Notes under the pieces: generated by a model | Seen by the model: only the letters and a program-made list of their open reading frames with translations | What the model was told of the DNA's origin: nothing | Database searches by the model: none | Made by a program: the position numbers and the translations under genes | Source: Alistipes sp. | Lineage (GTDB): Bacteria > Bacteroidota > Bacteroidia > Bacteroidales > Rikenellaceae | Assembly (NCBI GenBank): GCA_017936685.1 | Contig: JAGBFA010000010.1 | Coordinates: 186,001-250,000, forward strand | Direction: 5' to 3' | DNA length: 64,000 nt | In this document: in pieces, positions 27,906-36,648 of the stretch | Numbering within the stretch: the stretch's first letter is position 1 | How the letters are laid out: each line of letters opens with the position of its first letter

Positions 27906-29198
27906 TTACAACAATTCGGCATAAAGATCGTAATCCTCGGCCGCCGTAATGCGCACATCGTAGAAGCAGCCGCGGCGCAAACGCCGCTCGCCGGCCGCAA
28001 TGAGTACCTCGCCGTCGACCTCAGGCGAGTCGAACTCCGAGCGAGCGACATAGTAGTCGCCCTCGCGCGAATCGACCATAACACGCATCGTCTGTCCCAC
28101 GCGGCGGGCATTGTTTTCGAGCGATATGCCCTCCTGCAAGCGCATGATCTCGTCGACGCGCGCCTGCTTCACCTCGTCGGGCACGTCGTCCGTCAGGCGC
28201 GTAGCCGAATAGGTGCCCTCCTCCTCGGAGTAGGCGAATACGCCCAAACGATCGAAACGCACCTTGCGCACAAACTCTTTCAGCTGCTCGAAATCCTCCT
28301 CCGTCTCGCCCGGATACCCCACCAGCAGCGTCGTCCGCAGCGCAATGCCGGGTATGCGTTCGCGCAGGCGGTCGATCAGGACGTATGCCTCGCGACTCGT
28401 GTGATGACGCTTCATCGAAGAGAGCTGCGCATCGGATATATGCTGGAACGGAATGTCGAGATAACGGCATATCTTACTCTCGCGCGCCATGACCTCGATC
28501 ACATCGTCCGGGAAATCGGTCGGATAGGCGTAGTGCAGACGTATGGACTTCAACTTGTCGATGCGGCACAACTCGGTCAACAGCTCTCCCAGCGCACGGC
28601 GGCCGTATATGTCCATGCCGTAGTAGGTCGTATCCTGCGCAATTACCATCAGCTCGCGCACGCCTCCGTCGGCCAGCTTGCGAGCCTCCTCCACAAGCTC
28701 CTCCATAGGGCGCGATACGTAGCGGCCGCGAATGAGCGGAATGGCGCAGTAGCCGCACATCTGGTTGCAGCCCTCGGCGATCTTCAAATAGGCATAGTGC
28801 GACGGTGTCGACAGACAGCGTTCGGTCTCCAACTCGCGGCGATGCTTCGCTCCCAGACGCTCGACAATGGCCTCCCAGTCCTTCACGCCGAAGAACTCAT
28901 CGACCTCCGGCAGTTCGGCACGCAGTTCGTCGGCATAACGTTCCGAGAGGCAGCCTATGACGAACAGCTCGCCTATGCGCCCCTGCTCCTTGGCCGCCGC
29001 AGCCGCAAGGATCGTATCGATGCTCTCCTTCTTGGCATCGCCTATGAAACCGCAGGTGTTGATCACCACCGCATCGGCGTGCGAGCAGTCGCTGTCGAAG
29101 ACGATCTTGTAGCCCGCCGCGGCAAGCTGTGCCGACAAGTGCTCGGAATCGACCGTATTTTTCGAACAGCCGAGCGTTATGACATTTATCTTTTTCAT
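27906..29198 (-). CDS. rimO: Ribosomal protein S12 methylthiotransferase RimO
   Basis: A 430-residue radical-SAM enzyme that adds a methylthio group to Asp88 of ribosomal protein S12. Start taken at 29198 (MKKINVITLGCSKNTVDSE); the frame runs further back into the preceding gene. The N-terminal UPF0004 domain has Cys in TLGCSKN, NTCGFI and GCLSER; the radical-SAM motif is CNQMCGYCAIPLIRGRYVSRP near residue 143; a C-terminal TRAM domain (YDVRITAAEDYDLYAELL) closes it. It is 10 nt after the DUF4919-like gene, third in an operon with ftsY. Confidence 0.96.
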   Translation of the reverse strand: MKKINVITLGCSKNTVDSEHLSAQLAAAGYKIVFDSDCSHADAVVINTCGFIGDAKKESIDTILAAAAAKEQGRIGELFVIGCLSERYADELRAELPEVDEFFGVKDWEAIVERLGAKHRRELETERCLSTPSHYAYLKIAEGCNQMCGYCAIPLIRGRYVSRPMEELVEEARKLADGGVRELMVIAQDTTYYGMDIYGRRALGELLTELCRIDKLKSIRLHYAYPTDFPDDVIEVMARESKICRYLDIPFQHISDAQLSSMKRHHTSREAYVLIDRLRERIPGIALRTTLLVGYPGETEEDFEQLKEFVRKVRFDRLGVFAYSEEEGTYSATRLTDDVPDEVKQARVDEIMRLQEGISLENNARRVGQTMRVMVDSREGDYYVARSEFDSPEVDGEVLIAAGERRLRRGCFYDVRITAAEDYDLYAELL

Positions 29199-29208
29199 TC
29201 GTATTCTT

Positions 29209-29976
29209 CTATTTATCCGAGGCTCCGAACAGCATATCGACGTTGAACCACACCTCATCGCTCTCCGAATCGGCACCTTCGCCCTCGCCCACCTTGATCA
29301 CGTCGCAGCGCGTGCCGTCGTCCAAGACCACAAGACTCTGCATCTGCACCTCGGTAACCTCCAACATATTGTACATCAATTCATATTCGTCACCGACCGC
29401 AGTGACGACATACGGAGCCAGCATCGTGCCGTTGCCCGAGAAGCTGATGACGGTCAGCACGAATCCGTAGCGATACACCAACGCCGACAGCTCGGGTTCG
29501 GTCAGCGGGGTACTCTTCTGCTGCGCCGCTTCATACATCAGGCGCAACAGCTGCGGCGAAGCCGGGTCGCTGCGCTGCAACTCCAAACACTTCTCATAGG
29601 CACTGTCATACAGTCCCGATTTAAGAAGCTCGTACACAGACCTCTCAGCGATATCTCCACCCGTATAATCGTCTCTGAAAGCCCGACCGTAGTAGAGCAC
29701 CTGCACGTCCTCCACCTCAAGCTCCTCGTCGGCCGCGATGAAACGCTCGGCCAGTGCCGCGAAACGTTCGTCGTCGCGCGCCTCCTCGCCCATGGCGCGG
29801 TAATCGATATACATGTCGCCGTTGGCACGCATCTTTACGAACCGGTATTCCTGCTCTGCCGAGTCCGTCGCAACCGATTCGGAGGGCGATGTCGACGCAT
29901 CTTGCGTCGGCTCCTGCGCCGACAGATCGGCACACCATAAGGCCGCAGCCGCGGCACAAAGCAAAACGGATTTCAT
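29209..29976 (-). CDS. Secreted DUF4919-like protein
   Basis: A 255-residue protein with a signal peptide (MKSVLLCAAAAALWCADLSAQ) and a Ser/Asp-rich linker. Residues 43-150 look like a helical-repeat region (FRDDYTGG, VYELLKSGLYDSAYEKCLELQRSDPASPQLLRLMYEAAQQ), and 165-250 a beta domain (YGFVLTVISFSGNGTMLAPYVVTAVGDEYELMYNMLEV) with an acidic end. I recall this as the DUF4919 family of Bacteroidota, function unknown. It is tightly packed between ftsY (4 nt) and rimO (10 nt), so it belongs to that operon. Location periplasmic by signal peptide. Confidence 0.75.
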   Translation of the reverse strand: MKSVLLCAAAAALWCADLSAQEPTQDASTSPSESVATDSAEQEYRFVKMRANGDMYIDYRAMGEEARDDERFAALAERFIAADEELEVEDVQVLYYGRAFRDDYTGGDIAERSVYELLKSGLYDSAYEKCLELQRSDPASPQLLRLMYEAAQQKSTPLTEPELSALVYRYGFVLTVISFSGNGTMLAPYVVTAVGDEYELMYNMLEVTEVQMQSLVVLDDGTRCDVIKVGEGEGADSESDEVWFNVDMLFGASDK

Positions 29977-29980
29977 ATTA

Positions 29981-30991
29981 TCACTGTTTTTCGTCGCCGA
30001 ACATGGCTCTCACGAACTCCTTGCGGTCGAACATCTTTAACTGGTCGATGCCCTCGCCGATGCCTATATATCGCACCGGAATATGGAAACGGTCGCTTAT
30101 GCCGATGACTACGCCGCCCTTGGCCGTGCCGTCGAGCTTGGTTATCGTAAGCGACGTTACCTGCGTGGCCTGCGTGAACTGCTTGGCCTGCTCGAAGGCG
30201 TTTTGTCCGGTCGAGCCGTCCAGCACGAGCATCACCTCGTGGGGAGCATCGGGTATGACCTTGGCCATGACGTTGCGTATCTTGGTCAGCTCGTTCATGA
30301 GTCCCACTTTGTTGTGGAGTCGTCCGGCAGTGTCGATTAACACCACGTCGGCACCGCTTGCCACGGCCGAGCGCAGCGTGTCATAAGCCACCGACGCCGG
30401 ATCGGAGCCCATCTGCTGACGCACCATCGTCGCACCGGCACGCTCGGCCCACACGGCCAGCTGGTCGATCGCCGCCGCACGGAACGTGTCGGCCGCACCG
30501 ATGACCACTTTGTTGCCCGCACGCACCAACTGCGCCGCCAACTTGCCTATGGTCGTGGTCTTGCCGGCACCGTTGACACCCACGACCATCATCACGTATG
30601 GCGTACCGGGCTTGACCTCGATGCCGAAGTTCTGCTCCGAGGAGTGCGACTCCTCCATCAGCGAGGCTATCTCCTCGCGCAAGATCGAGTGCAGCTCCGA
30701 TGTGTTCATATATTTGTCGCGGGCTATGCGCGCCTCGATACGCTCGATGATCTTGACCGTAGTCTCCACACCCACGTCCGAGGTTATCAGCACCTCCTCC
30801 AACTCGTCCAGCACCTCCGCATCGACGGTCGAGCGGCCGGCTATGGCACGTGTCAACTTCGAGAAGAAACCGCTCTTGGTCTTCTCCAAACCGGCCTCCA
30901 ACTCCCGCTTCTCGGCCTCGGCCGCCACCTCCGGCTGCTGCTGGGCCGCAGACGTATCTTGTTTTTTCTTAAACAGATCGAAAAATCCCAT
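29981..30991 (-). CDS. ftsY: Signal recognition particle receptor FtsY
   Basis: A 336-residue SRP GTPase that docks ribosome-nascent chain complexes at the membrane. Start taken at 30991 (MGFFDLFKKK), as in other Bacteroidota FtsY; the promoter at 31014-31045 lies inside the longer frame. After a short acidic A region, the N domain starts near 40 and the G domain shows GVNGAGKTTTIGKLA, DTFRAAAIDQL, DTAGRLHN, TKLDGTAKGG and the closing GIGEGIDQLKMFD. It heads an operon with the DUF4919-like gene and rimO. Confidence 0.97.
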   Translation of the reverse strand: MGFFDLFKKKQDTSAAQQQPEVAAEAEKRELEAGLEKTKSGFFSKLTRAIAGRSTVDAEVLDELEEVLITSDVGVETTVKIIERIEARIARDKYMNTSELHSILREEIASLMEESHSSEQNFGIEVKPGTPYVMMVVGVNGAGKTTTIGKLAAQLVRAGNKVVIGAADTFRAAAIDQLAVWAERAGATMVRQQMGSDPASVAYDTLRSAVASGADVVLIDTAGRLHNKVGLMNELTKIRNVMAKVIPDAPHEVMLVLDGSTGQNAFEQAKQFTQATQVTSLTITKLDGTAKGGVVIGISDRFHIPVRYIGIGEGIDQLKMFDRKEFVRAMFGDEKQ

Positions 30992-31013
30992 ATCTCCAAA
31001 TATTATATCCCCA

Positions 31014-31045
31014 CAAAAATACAAAAAATTAGGCAAGCATACAAA
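31014..31045 (-). promoter_or_regulatory. Promoter of the ftsY operon
   Basis: Minus strand TTTG (31042-31045), 20-nt spacer, TATTTTTG (31014-31021), 22 nt before ATG 30991. It excludes the longer start at 31051. Confidence 0.72.
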
Positions 31046-31140
31046 TATCACTCACAAACTGCGTCACATAGATTGCACGGCGACACAACAGAGAGAAGAG
31101 AGTATCGACCACGAAGCGACGGCTTGCGCCGTTATACAAT

Positions 31141-31243
31141 TCTGACCCTCCCCTAAATCCCCTCCTCGGAGGGGACTTTGGTCGCGCGATGTATCGCGCT
31201 CCATGTGGGGCGTAGCAGGCTTCGTCTTGCGTCCCGTAGGGGG
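31141..31243. repeat. CCCCTAAATCCCC-type hairpin remnant
   Basis: A G/C-run segment: CCCTAAATCCCCTCCTCGGAGGGGAC with the stem CCCCTCC/GGAGGGG, then GCGCGAT/ATCGCGC and a tail of G runs. It is unlike families A-D. It looks like a piece of another dispersed repeat. Confidence 0.5.
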
Positions 31244-31247
31244 GGCT

Positions 31248-31726
31248 GTCATTCTGAACGAAGTGAAGAATCTGTGGAAGATAAAACGTGTGTTTCTGTC
31301 ACTCCGAGGAGCAACGTAGTTGCGACGTGGGAGTCTCGCCGACCGGAGTACGCTTGTCGGCCGAAAGAGAGATTCTCACGTCGCGATTTACAATCGCTCC
31401 TCAGAATGACACAGTGGAAATAGCCTCGCACAGATTTCTCGCTCGCGCTCGAAATGACACATTGCTGTCACTCCGAGGGAGGGCATATGCCCGACCGTGG
31501 GAGTCTCGCGGTCGAGAGTGTGTTTAGTGTGTGGGAGTTTGTCAACCAAAAGAGAGATTCTCACGTCGCAGTCTACGACTGCTCCTCAGAATGACAAGAC
31601 GCAATATGTCATTCTGAACGAAGTGAAGAATCTGGTTATGGTAGACAAGACATGTCGTCCTCGCACATCTTTCACAACCAGATTCTTCACTACGCGTTGC
31701 TCCGTTCAGAATGACATAACTGTGGA
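31248..31726. repeat. Family A hairpin cluster, copy 5
   Basis: The largest forward cluster: M half, H (apical GCAAC/GTTGC), L (GCGATT/AATCGC), F, H (GGGCAT/ATGCCC), L (GCAGTC/GACTGC) and an M pair. H and L hairpins alternate, and each has a different apical stem. It precedes family B copies 6 and 7. Confidence 0.87.
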
Positions 31727-31734
31727 AATCGTCT

Positions 31735-31951
31735 CCAAAGCACTATACGCCAATTTTTCGTCAAAAGCGGTTAGTTGCAACTTTTTCGTTAAGCCGGACG
31801 GGCAAAGCGAAGTTTACTTCGACTTTGCCGCGGCGAGAAAAAGTGCATGAAATGAACGCGCAACGAAAATTGCCCGGATAGGCTGTACTTAGCGTACTGC
31901 CTATTCGGGCAATTGAGCGAGCGGCAGCAAATGGCCGCTTTTCACGGAAAA
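31735..31951. repeat. Family B long hairpin, copy 6, with insert
   Basis: Same inner stem as copy 5 (TTGCCCGGATAGGC and its partner). The left arm is split at 31782 by family C copy 2. Ends TTTTCACGGAAAA. Confidence 0.85.
31782..31857. repeat. Family C insert, copy 2
   Basis: 76 nt, nearly identical to the copy at 5251-5326 and placed between the same bases (GCAAC and GCG) of the host element. Core palindrome GCAAAGCGAAG TTTA CTTCGACTTTGC. Confidence 0.8.
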
Positions 31952-31954
31952 CAA

Positions 31955-32096
31955 CCCAAGAACCACCAACTGAATTTTTCGTCAAAAGGCGTTAGTTACA
32001 AGCCGCACGTGAAAAATCCGCAGATGGGCTGTACTGACGTACTGCCCATTTGCGGATTTGAACGAGGCGCAGGAAATGACGCCTTTTCACGAAAAA
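31955..32096. repeat. Family B long hairpin, copy 7
   Basis: Outer stem AAAAGGCGT/ACGCCTTTT and inner stem ATCCGCAGATGGGC/GCCCATTTGCGGAT, a different but fully paired version. Its last base directly precedes the stop codon of nqrF. Confidence 0.88.
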
Positions 32097-33353
32097 TTAA
32101 GCGCCGAAGTTATCGAAAAGTATATTCTCAGCCGGCACTCCCAGTCCGTCGAGCAGGTTGACTACCGACTGCGACATCATCGGAGGTCCGCACATCAGAT
32201 AGATGATGCCCTCGGGCTCCTCGTGGTTTTTGAGATATGTCTCGTACAGAACGTTGTGAACGAAACCTGCGGTGTACTTCACGTCTGCTGCATCGGCCTC
32301 GGGATCGGGACGGTCGAGAGCCAGATGGAAGTGGAAGTTGGGGAAGTCCTTCTCGATCTGGTGATAGTCGTCGAGATAGAAGGCCTCCTTCAACGAGCGG
32401 GCACCGTAGAAGAACGATACGGGACGCTTGGTCTTTTCGGTGCGGAACAGGTGCATGATATGCGAACGCATGGGAGCCATACCGGCACCGCCGCCGATGA
32501 ATACCAGTTCCTGGTCGTCGGGCAGGTTGTCGGGCAGGAAGAACTCGCCGAACGGACCCGACATGGTGATCTTGTCGCCCGGTTTGAGCGAGTAGATATA
32601 CGACGAGCAGACACCCGGATTGACGTCCATGAATCCGCCCTTGGCACGATCGAACGGAGGAGTGGCGATACGCACGTTGAGCTTGATGATATCGCCCTCG
32701 GCAGGATACGTTGCGCACGAGTAGGCGCGTACCTGCGGTTCGGGGTTGACCATCTTCAAGTTGAATACGCCCATCTTCTCCCAGTCGGCGCGATACTCGG
32801 TATCGACATCGATATCCTTGTAGTCGACCGTGATGGCCGGCACGTCGATCTGTATATAACCGCCGCTGCGGAAGTTGAGATGCTCGCCCTCGGGGAGCTT
32901 CACGACGAACTCCTTGATGAAGGTGGCCACGTTGTGGTTCGACACCACCTCGCACTCCCATTTCTTGATGCTGAGCACCGATGCCGGCACCTTTATCTTC
33001 ATATCCTCCTTCACCTTGACCTGGCAGCCCAGACGCCAGTGATCGAGGATCTGACGACGGTTGAAGAAGCCGGTCTCGGTGGGCAGAATCGATCCGCCGC
33101 CCTCGACGACCTGACACTTGCACTGTCCGCACGCGCCCTTGCCGCCGCAGGCCGAGGGCAGGAATATGCCCTTGTCACCGAGCGTGGAGAGCAGCGTCGA
33201 ACCGGCAGTCACCTCCAATACCTTATCGCCGTCGTTGATGTCGATCTTCACCGGACCCGATGAAGTCAGTTTGGCCTTCGCAAAGAGCAGCAGCAACACC
33301 AGCACGAGCGTTACGGCAAGGAAGGCAACGATTGCAATTAATATGATTTTCAT
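32097..33353 (-). CDS. nqrF: Na+-translocating NADH:quinone reductase subunit F
   Basis: A 418-residue NADH-oxidising entry subunit of the sodium pump. One N-terminal membrane helix (1-26), then a [2Fe-2S] ferredoxin domain with Cys69, Cys75, Cys78 and Cys110, then an FAD/NADH reductase part with RAYSCATYP (FAD), GGGAGMAPMRS and FYGARS, ending MCGPPMMSQSV...DNFGA. It takes hydride from NADH and passes electrons one by one to the rest of the complex. Last gene of the operon nqrABCDEF, 24 nt after nqrE. The stop codon abuts a family B hairpin. Confidence 0.97.
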   Translation of the reverse strand: MKIILIAIVAFLAVTLVLVLLLLFAKAKLTSSGPVKIDINDGDKVLEVTAGSTLLSTLGDKGIFLPSACGGKGACGQCKCQVVEGGGSILPTETGFFNRRQILDHWRLGCQVKVKEDMKIKVPASVLSIKKWECEVVSNHNVATFIKEFVVKLPEGEHLNFRSGGYIQIDVPAITVDYKDIDVDTEYRADWEKMGVFNLKMVNPEPQVRAYSCATYPAEGDIIKLNVRIATPPFDRAKGGFMDVNPGVCSSYIYSLKPGDKITMSGPFGEFFLPDNLPDDQELVFIGGGAGMAPMRSHIMHLFRTEKTKRPVSFFYGARSLKEAFYLDDYHQIEKDFPNFHFHLALDRPDPEADAADVKYTAGFVHNVLYETYLKNHEEPEGIIYLMCGPPMMSQSVVNLLDGLGVPAENILFDNFGA

Positions 33354-33377
33354 TCCTTAAAGTCTCTTGTTAAAGGT

Positions 33378-33983
33378 TTATAACTGAATACCCGTGAAGA
33401 TCATGAACGCGATACCCATCAAGCCGGTGATGATGAATGCGATGCCGGGGCCCTTCAATGCGGCCGGCACGTGCGAGTAGGTGATCTTCTCGCGGATAGC
33501 GGCCATCATGACGATAGCCAGCCACCAGCCCAGACCCGAACCCAAACCGTAGACGACCGAGTCGCCGACGTTCATGATCGACTCGCCGACCTTCTGCTGC
33601 ATGAAGAGCGAACCGCCCATGATGGCGCAGTTGACGGCTATAAGCGGAAGGAATATACCCAACTGGTTGTAGAGCGTCGGCGAGAACTTCTCGACGACCA
33701 TCTCCACGAGCTGCACGAATGCGGCGATCACTGCGATGAAGATGATGAACGAGAGGAAGCTCAGGTCGATGCCCTCACCCAGCGCATCGGGCGAGAGGAC
33801 GTACTGGTTGAGCAGGTAGTTCAAAGGTACGGTCATGACCATGACGAACGTAACGGCAGCACCGAGTCCGATGGCCGTCTTCACGCTCTTCGATACGGCG
33901 ATGTAAGAGCACATGCCGAAGAAGAAGGCAAAGACCATGTTGTCGATAAATATCGAACGGATAAAAAGATTCAATGTTTCCAT
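33378..33983 (-). CDS. nqrE: Na+-NQR subunit E
   Basis: A 201-residue integral membrane subunit with six predicted helices. With NqrD it forms the inverted pair that holds the membrane [2Fe-2S] centre; the conserved cysteine is in FFFGMCSYIAVSKS near residue 25, and NCAIMGGSLFMQQ gives the second near 120. It starts 11 nt after nqrD. It moves electrons across the membrane in the sodium-pumping cycle. Confidence 0.96.
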   Translation of the reverse strand: METLNLFIRSIFIDNMVFAFFFGMCSYIAVSKSVKTAIGLGAAVTFVMVMTVPLNYLLNQYVLSPDALGEGIDLSFLSFIIFIAVIAAFVQLVEMVVEKFSPTLYNQLGIFLPLIAVNCAIMGGSLFMQQKVGESIMNVGDSVVYGLGSGLGWWLAIVMMAAIREKITYSHVPAALKGPGIAFIITGLMGIAFMIFTGIQL

Positions 33984-33994
33984 ACTTCACCCTC

Positions 33995-34597
33995 CTACTT
34001 TTCCTGTAAATCTTTGTTAAACGAGCGGTGCACCCAGATGATGCAGCCGACGATGATCAAGGCCATGGGCGGGAACAGCATCAGCGAGTTGCCCACATAG
34101 CCGAAGCGCGCGATGATATCGATGCCGAACAGCGTGCCCGAGCCGAACAGCTCGCGGAAGAATGCCACGATAACCAGAATCATGGCATAGCCCAGACCGT
34201 TGCCCACACCATCGAGGAACGACTCCCAGGGCTTGTGACCCAGAGCGTAGGCCTCGACACGACCCATGACGATACAGTTGGTGATGATAAGACCCACATA
34301 CACCGACAGCTGTTTCGACACATCGTAGGCGAAGGCGCGCAGCACCTGATCCACCAGAATCACCAGCGTGGCGATAACCACCAACTGCACGATGATACGT
34401 ATGCGCGAGGGAATGCCGTTGCGCAGCAGCGACATCACCAAATTGGAGAATGCCGTGACGAAGATCACCGAAAGACCCATGACCACAGCGGGTTCGAGCT
34501 TGACCGTAACGGCCAGAGCCGAGCAGATACCGAGGATCTGCACGATAACGGGGTTGTTTCCGCCGAGCGGAGCCGTCAGATTGGAATTCAATTTCAT
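33995..34597 (-). CDS. nqrD: Na+-NQR subunit D
   Basis: A 200-residue membrane subunit, six predicted helices, paralogous to NqrE. Cysteines in [12 protein letters not shown] (near 26) and [14 protein letters not shown] (near 109) are at the positions expected for the iron-sulphur ligands shared with NqrE. Four nt after nqrC. The start ([20 protein letters not shown]) is typical for Bacteroidota NqrD. Confidence 0.96.
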   Translation of the reverse strand: MKLNSNLTAPLGGNNPVIVQILGICSALAVTVKLEPAVVMGLSVIFVTAFSNLVMSLLRNGIPSRIRIIVQLVVIATLVILVDQVLRAFAYDVSKQLSVYVGLIITNCIVMGRVEAYALGHKPWESFLDGVGNGLGYAMILVIVAFFRELFGSGTLFGIDIIARFGYVGNSLMLFPPMALIIVGCIIWVHRSFNKDLQEK

Positions 34598-34601
34598 AAT
34601 G

Positions 34602-35444
34602 CTATTCCTCCTCTACGTTAATGGGTTTGACATCGGCAGTCTCGCCGTCTGAGAACGTCTCGTCGAGCACAGGCTCCGATACGGCATCGTCTGAGAGTGT
34701 AGTATCCTCAGCGGCCGTTGCGGAGAGCGAACGAAGGAAACCTTCATACTTGGCCAGTCCGTTTTTGAGCATGAGCGTAACGCCGTCCGAGGTCTTCGTA
34801 CCGCCGGTGATGGCATCAACCTCGTGCAGGTTGCCCTCGTGAGCACCGCCCTTGACCAATTTGACCGATACGAAACGGCCGTTATCGTCGAAGAGTTTAT
34901 GCTCCTTATACAGATTCTGATGGGGCTCGGTTGCGATCTCGGCACCTAAGCCGGGAGTCTCGCCCTTGTGGCCGAAAACGACGCCGGCAATGGTATTGCC
35001 GTCCTCTGTCAAGGCTACATAGCCCCAGATAGAGTCCCACAGACCCTTGCCCGATACGGGAATGACATAGCGTATGACACCCTCCTTCTCGTATTTAAAT
35101 ATAGGTAACTCGTTCTCTGCGGCAGCAAGTCCCTTCAAATCGGCCATCTTGTCCAGAACGGGTTTGGCATCGGCCTTGCCCGCAGCATCGACCTGGGGAG
35201 TGAACACTCCGTCGACGATCAACGCCGGAACGATCATCTCGTCGAAATCCTTTACGGTCTGCTCCATCGAGCCGCCGGCCATGCCCAGAGCCTCCATGAT
35301 GGCAGACTTCTTCTCGTTCTCGGCATTGGCGTTCTGACGATCTTTCAGAGATGTTGCGGCAAAGGTCAACAGCGTGGCCACGATCACGACCATGACCACC
35401 GTGTACATAATGATATATGCGTTGGAATTTTTATTGATTGCCAT
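34602..35444 (-). CDS. nqrC: Na+-NQR subunit C, covalent FMN subunit
   Basis: A 280-residue subunit with one N-terminal membrane helix (11-31) and a periplasmic FMN-binding domain. The flavinylation site should be Thr216 in [12 protein letters not shown]; the usual motif is S/T-G-A-T, so residue 215 is Gly in place of Ala. [14 protein letters not shown] near 158 is the other family mark. From about residue 240 there is an acidic Ser/Thr/Asp/Glu tail of 40 residues that I do not expect in NqrC. FMN is attached by ApbE, which is not in this window. Eight nt after nqrB. Confidence 0.95.
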   Translation of the reverse strand: MAINKNSNAYIIMYTVVMVVIVATLLTFAATSLKDRQNANAENEKKSAIMEALGMAGGSMEQTVKDFDEMIVPALIVDGVFTPQVDAAGKADAKPVLDKMADLKGLAAAENELPIFKYEKEGVIRYVIPVSGKGLWDSIWGYVALTEDGNTIAGVVFGHKGETPGLGAEIATEPHQNLYKEHKLFDDNGRFVSVKLVKGGAHEGNLHEVDAITGGTKTSDGVTLMLKNGLAKYEGFLRSLSATAAEDTTLSDDAVSEPVLDETFSDGETADVKPINVEEE

Positions 35445-35451
35445 AACTCAC

Positions 35452-36645
35452 CTATTTTACAGTTTTAATACGACGTTTGCGACGCGCCATGTTACGCTCG
35501 ACAACGAAGTAGTCGACCAGCGGCGTGAGAGCGTTCATAAACAGGATCGACAGCATCATACCCTCGGGGTAGGCCGGGTTGCAGACGCGGATCACGATGG
35601 CCAGAGCACCGGTCATGAAGCCGACGATATACTTACCCGTATTGGTCTGCGCCGAGGTGACGGGATCGGTCGCCATGAACACGGCACCGAAAGCGAAACC
35701 GCCGACTATGAGGTGCATGTAGGGAGCGATCGACATAAAGGCCTTCTTCGATGCCAGTCCGGCCGCCACATCTTCAGCGGCATCGGCAGGAATCTCGATG
35801 CTCGGAGCGATCCAGTTGAAGACAAGTGCCATGACGAAACCGCCGACGAACACGCTGAGCATCGTGCGCCACGACGACACGCCCGTAAACAGAAGTATGG
35901 CCGCACCGATCAGAATGGCCAGCGTCGAGGTTTCGCCCACGCTGCCGGGGATAAAGCCCAGAAAAGCATCGCACACCGAAACGCTCTCTCCGCTTACGGC
36001 GTTTACGCCCAACTCGCCCGTAGTCGAGAGCGACTCCAAGGCCGTGGCACCCGAAACGGCATCGCACGCATACCACACCTTCTCGCCCGACATCTGCGGA
36101 GTGTAGGCGAAGAATGCGAACGCACGCGCCAGAAGTGCGGGGTTAAAGACGTTCATACCCGTACCGCCGAATACCTCCTTGCCGAATACTACGGCAAAGG
36201 CCGTTGCCAGAGCCACGATCCACAGGGGCACGTCGACGGGCATGATCATCGGGATCAGAAGACCCGTCACTAAGAAGCCCTCGTTGACCTCATGGCCGCG
36301 CGACTGCGCGAAGCCGAACTCGATGGCCAGACCCACCACATACGATACGACGATTATGGGCAGCACTTTCAGAAATCCGAACCAGAAAGCCGAGAAACCC
36401 GTCATGCCCACCTGATAGCCGACGTTGTACATGCCGAACAGCAGTGCCGGAATCAGTGCCACGACAACGACTATCATCGTGCGCTTCATATCGTTGCAGT
36501 CGCGGATATGAGCACCCTTGGTCGTGGTGGTATTGGGAACGAACAGGAACGTCTCGAAGGCATCGAAAGTCGAAGCCAGGAAACCCAGCTTGCCTCCCTT
36601 GGAGAAGGTGGGTTTCATCTTATCTACCATTTTACGCAATCCCAT
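35452..36645 (-). CDS. nqrB: Na+-NQR subunit B
   Basis: A 397-residue membrane subunit with about ten helices, carrying covalent FMN and riboflavin and forming the sodium path. The flavinylation motif is intact: Ser198-Gly-Ala-Thr201 in CDAVSGATALESL. VFGGTGMNVFNPALLARAF near 157-175 and the C-terminal GGFAFGAVFMATDPVTSAQTN are family blocks. It begins 3 nt after nqrA. Confidence 0.97.
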   Translation of the reverse strand: MGLRKMVDKMKPTFSKGGKLGFLASTFDAFETFLFVPNTTTTKGAHIRDCNDMKRTMIVVVVALIPALLFGMYNVGYQVGMTGFSAFWFGFLKVLPIIVVSYVVGLAIEFGFAQSRGHEVNEGFLVTGLLIPMIMPVDVPLWIVALATAFAVVFGKEVFGGTGMNVFNPALLARAFAFFAYTPQMSGEKVWYACDAVSGATALESLSTTGELGVNAVSGESVSVCDAFLGFIPGSVGETSTLAILIGAAILLFTGVSSWRTMLSVFVGGFVMALVFNWIAPSIEIPADAAEDVAAGLASKKAFMSIAPYMHLIVGGFAFGAVFMATDPVTSAQTNTGKYIVGFMTGALAIVIRVCNPAYPEGMMLSILFMNALTPLVDYFVVERNMARRKRRIKTVK

Positions 36646-36648
36646 AGC

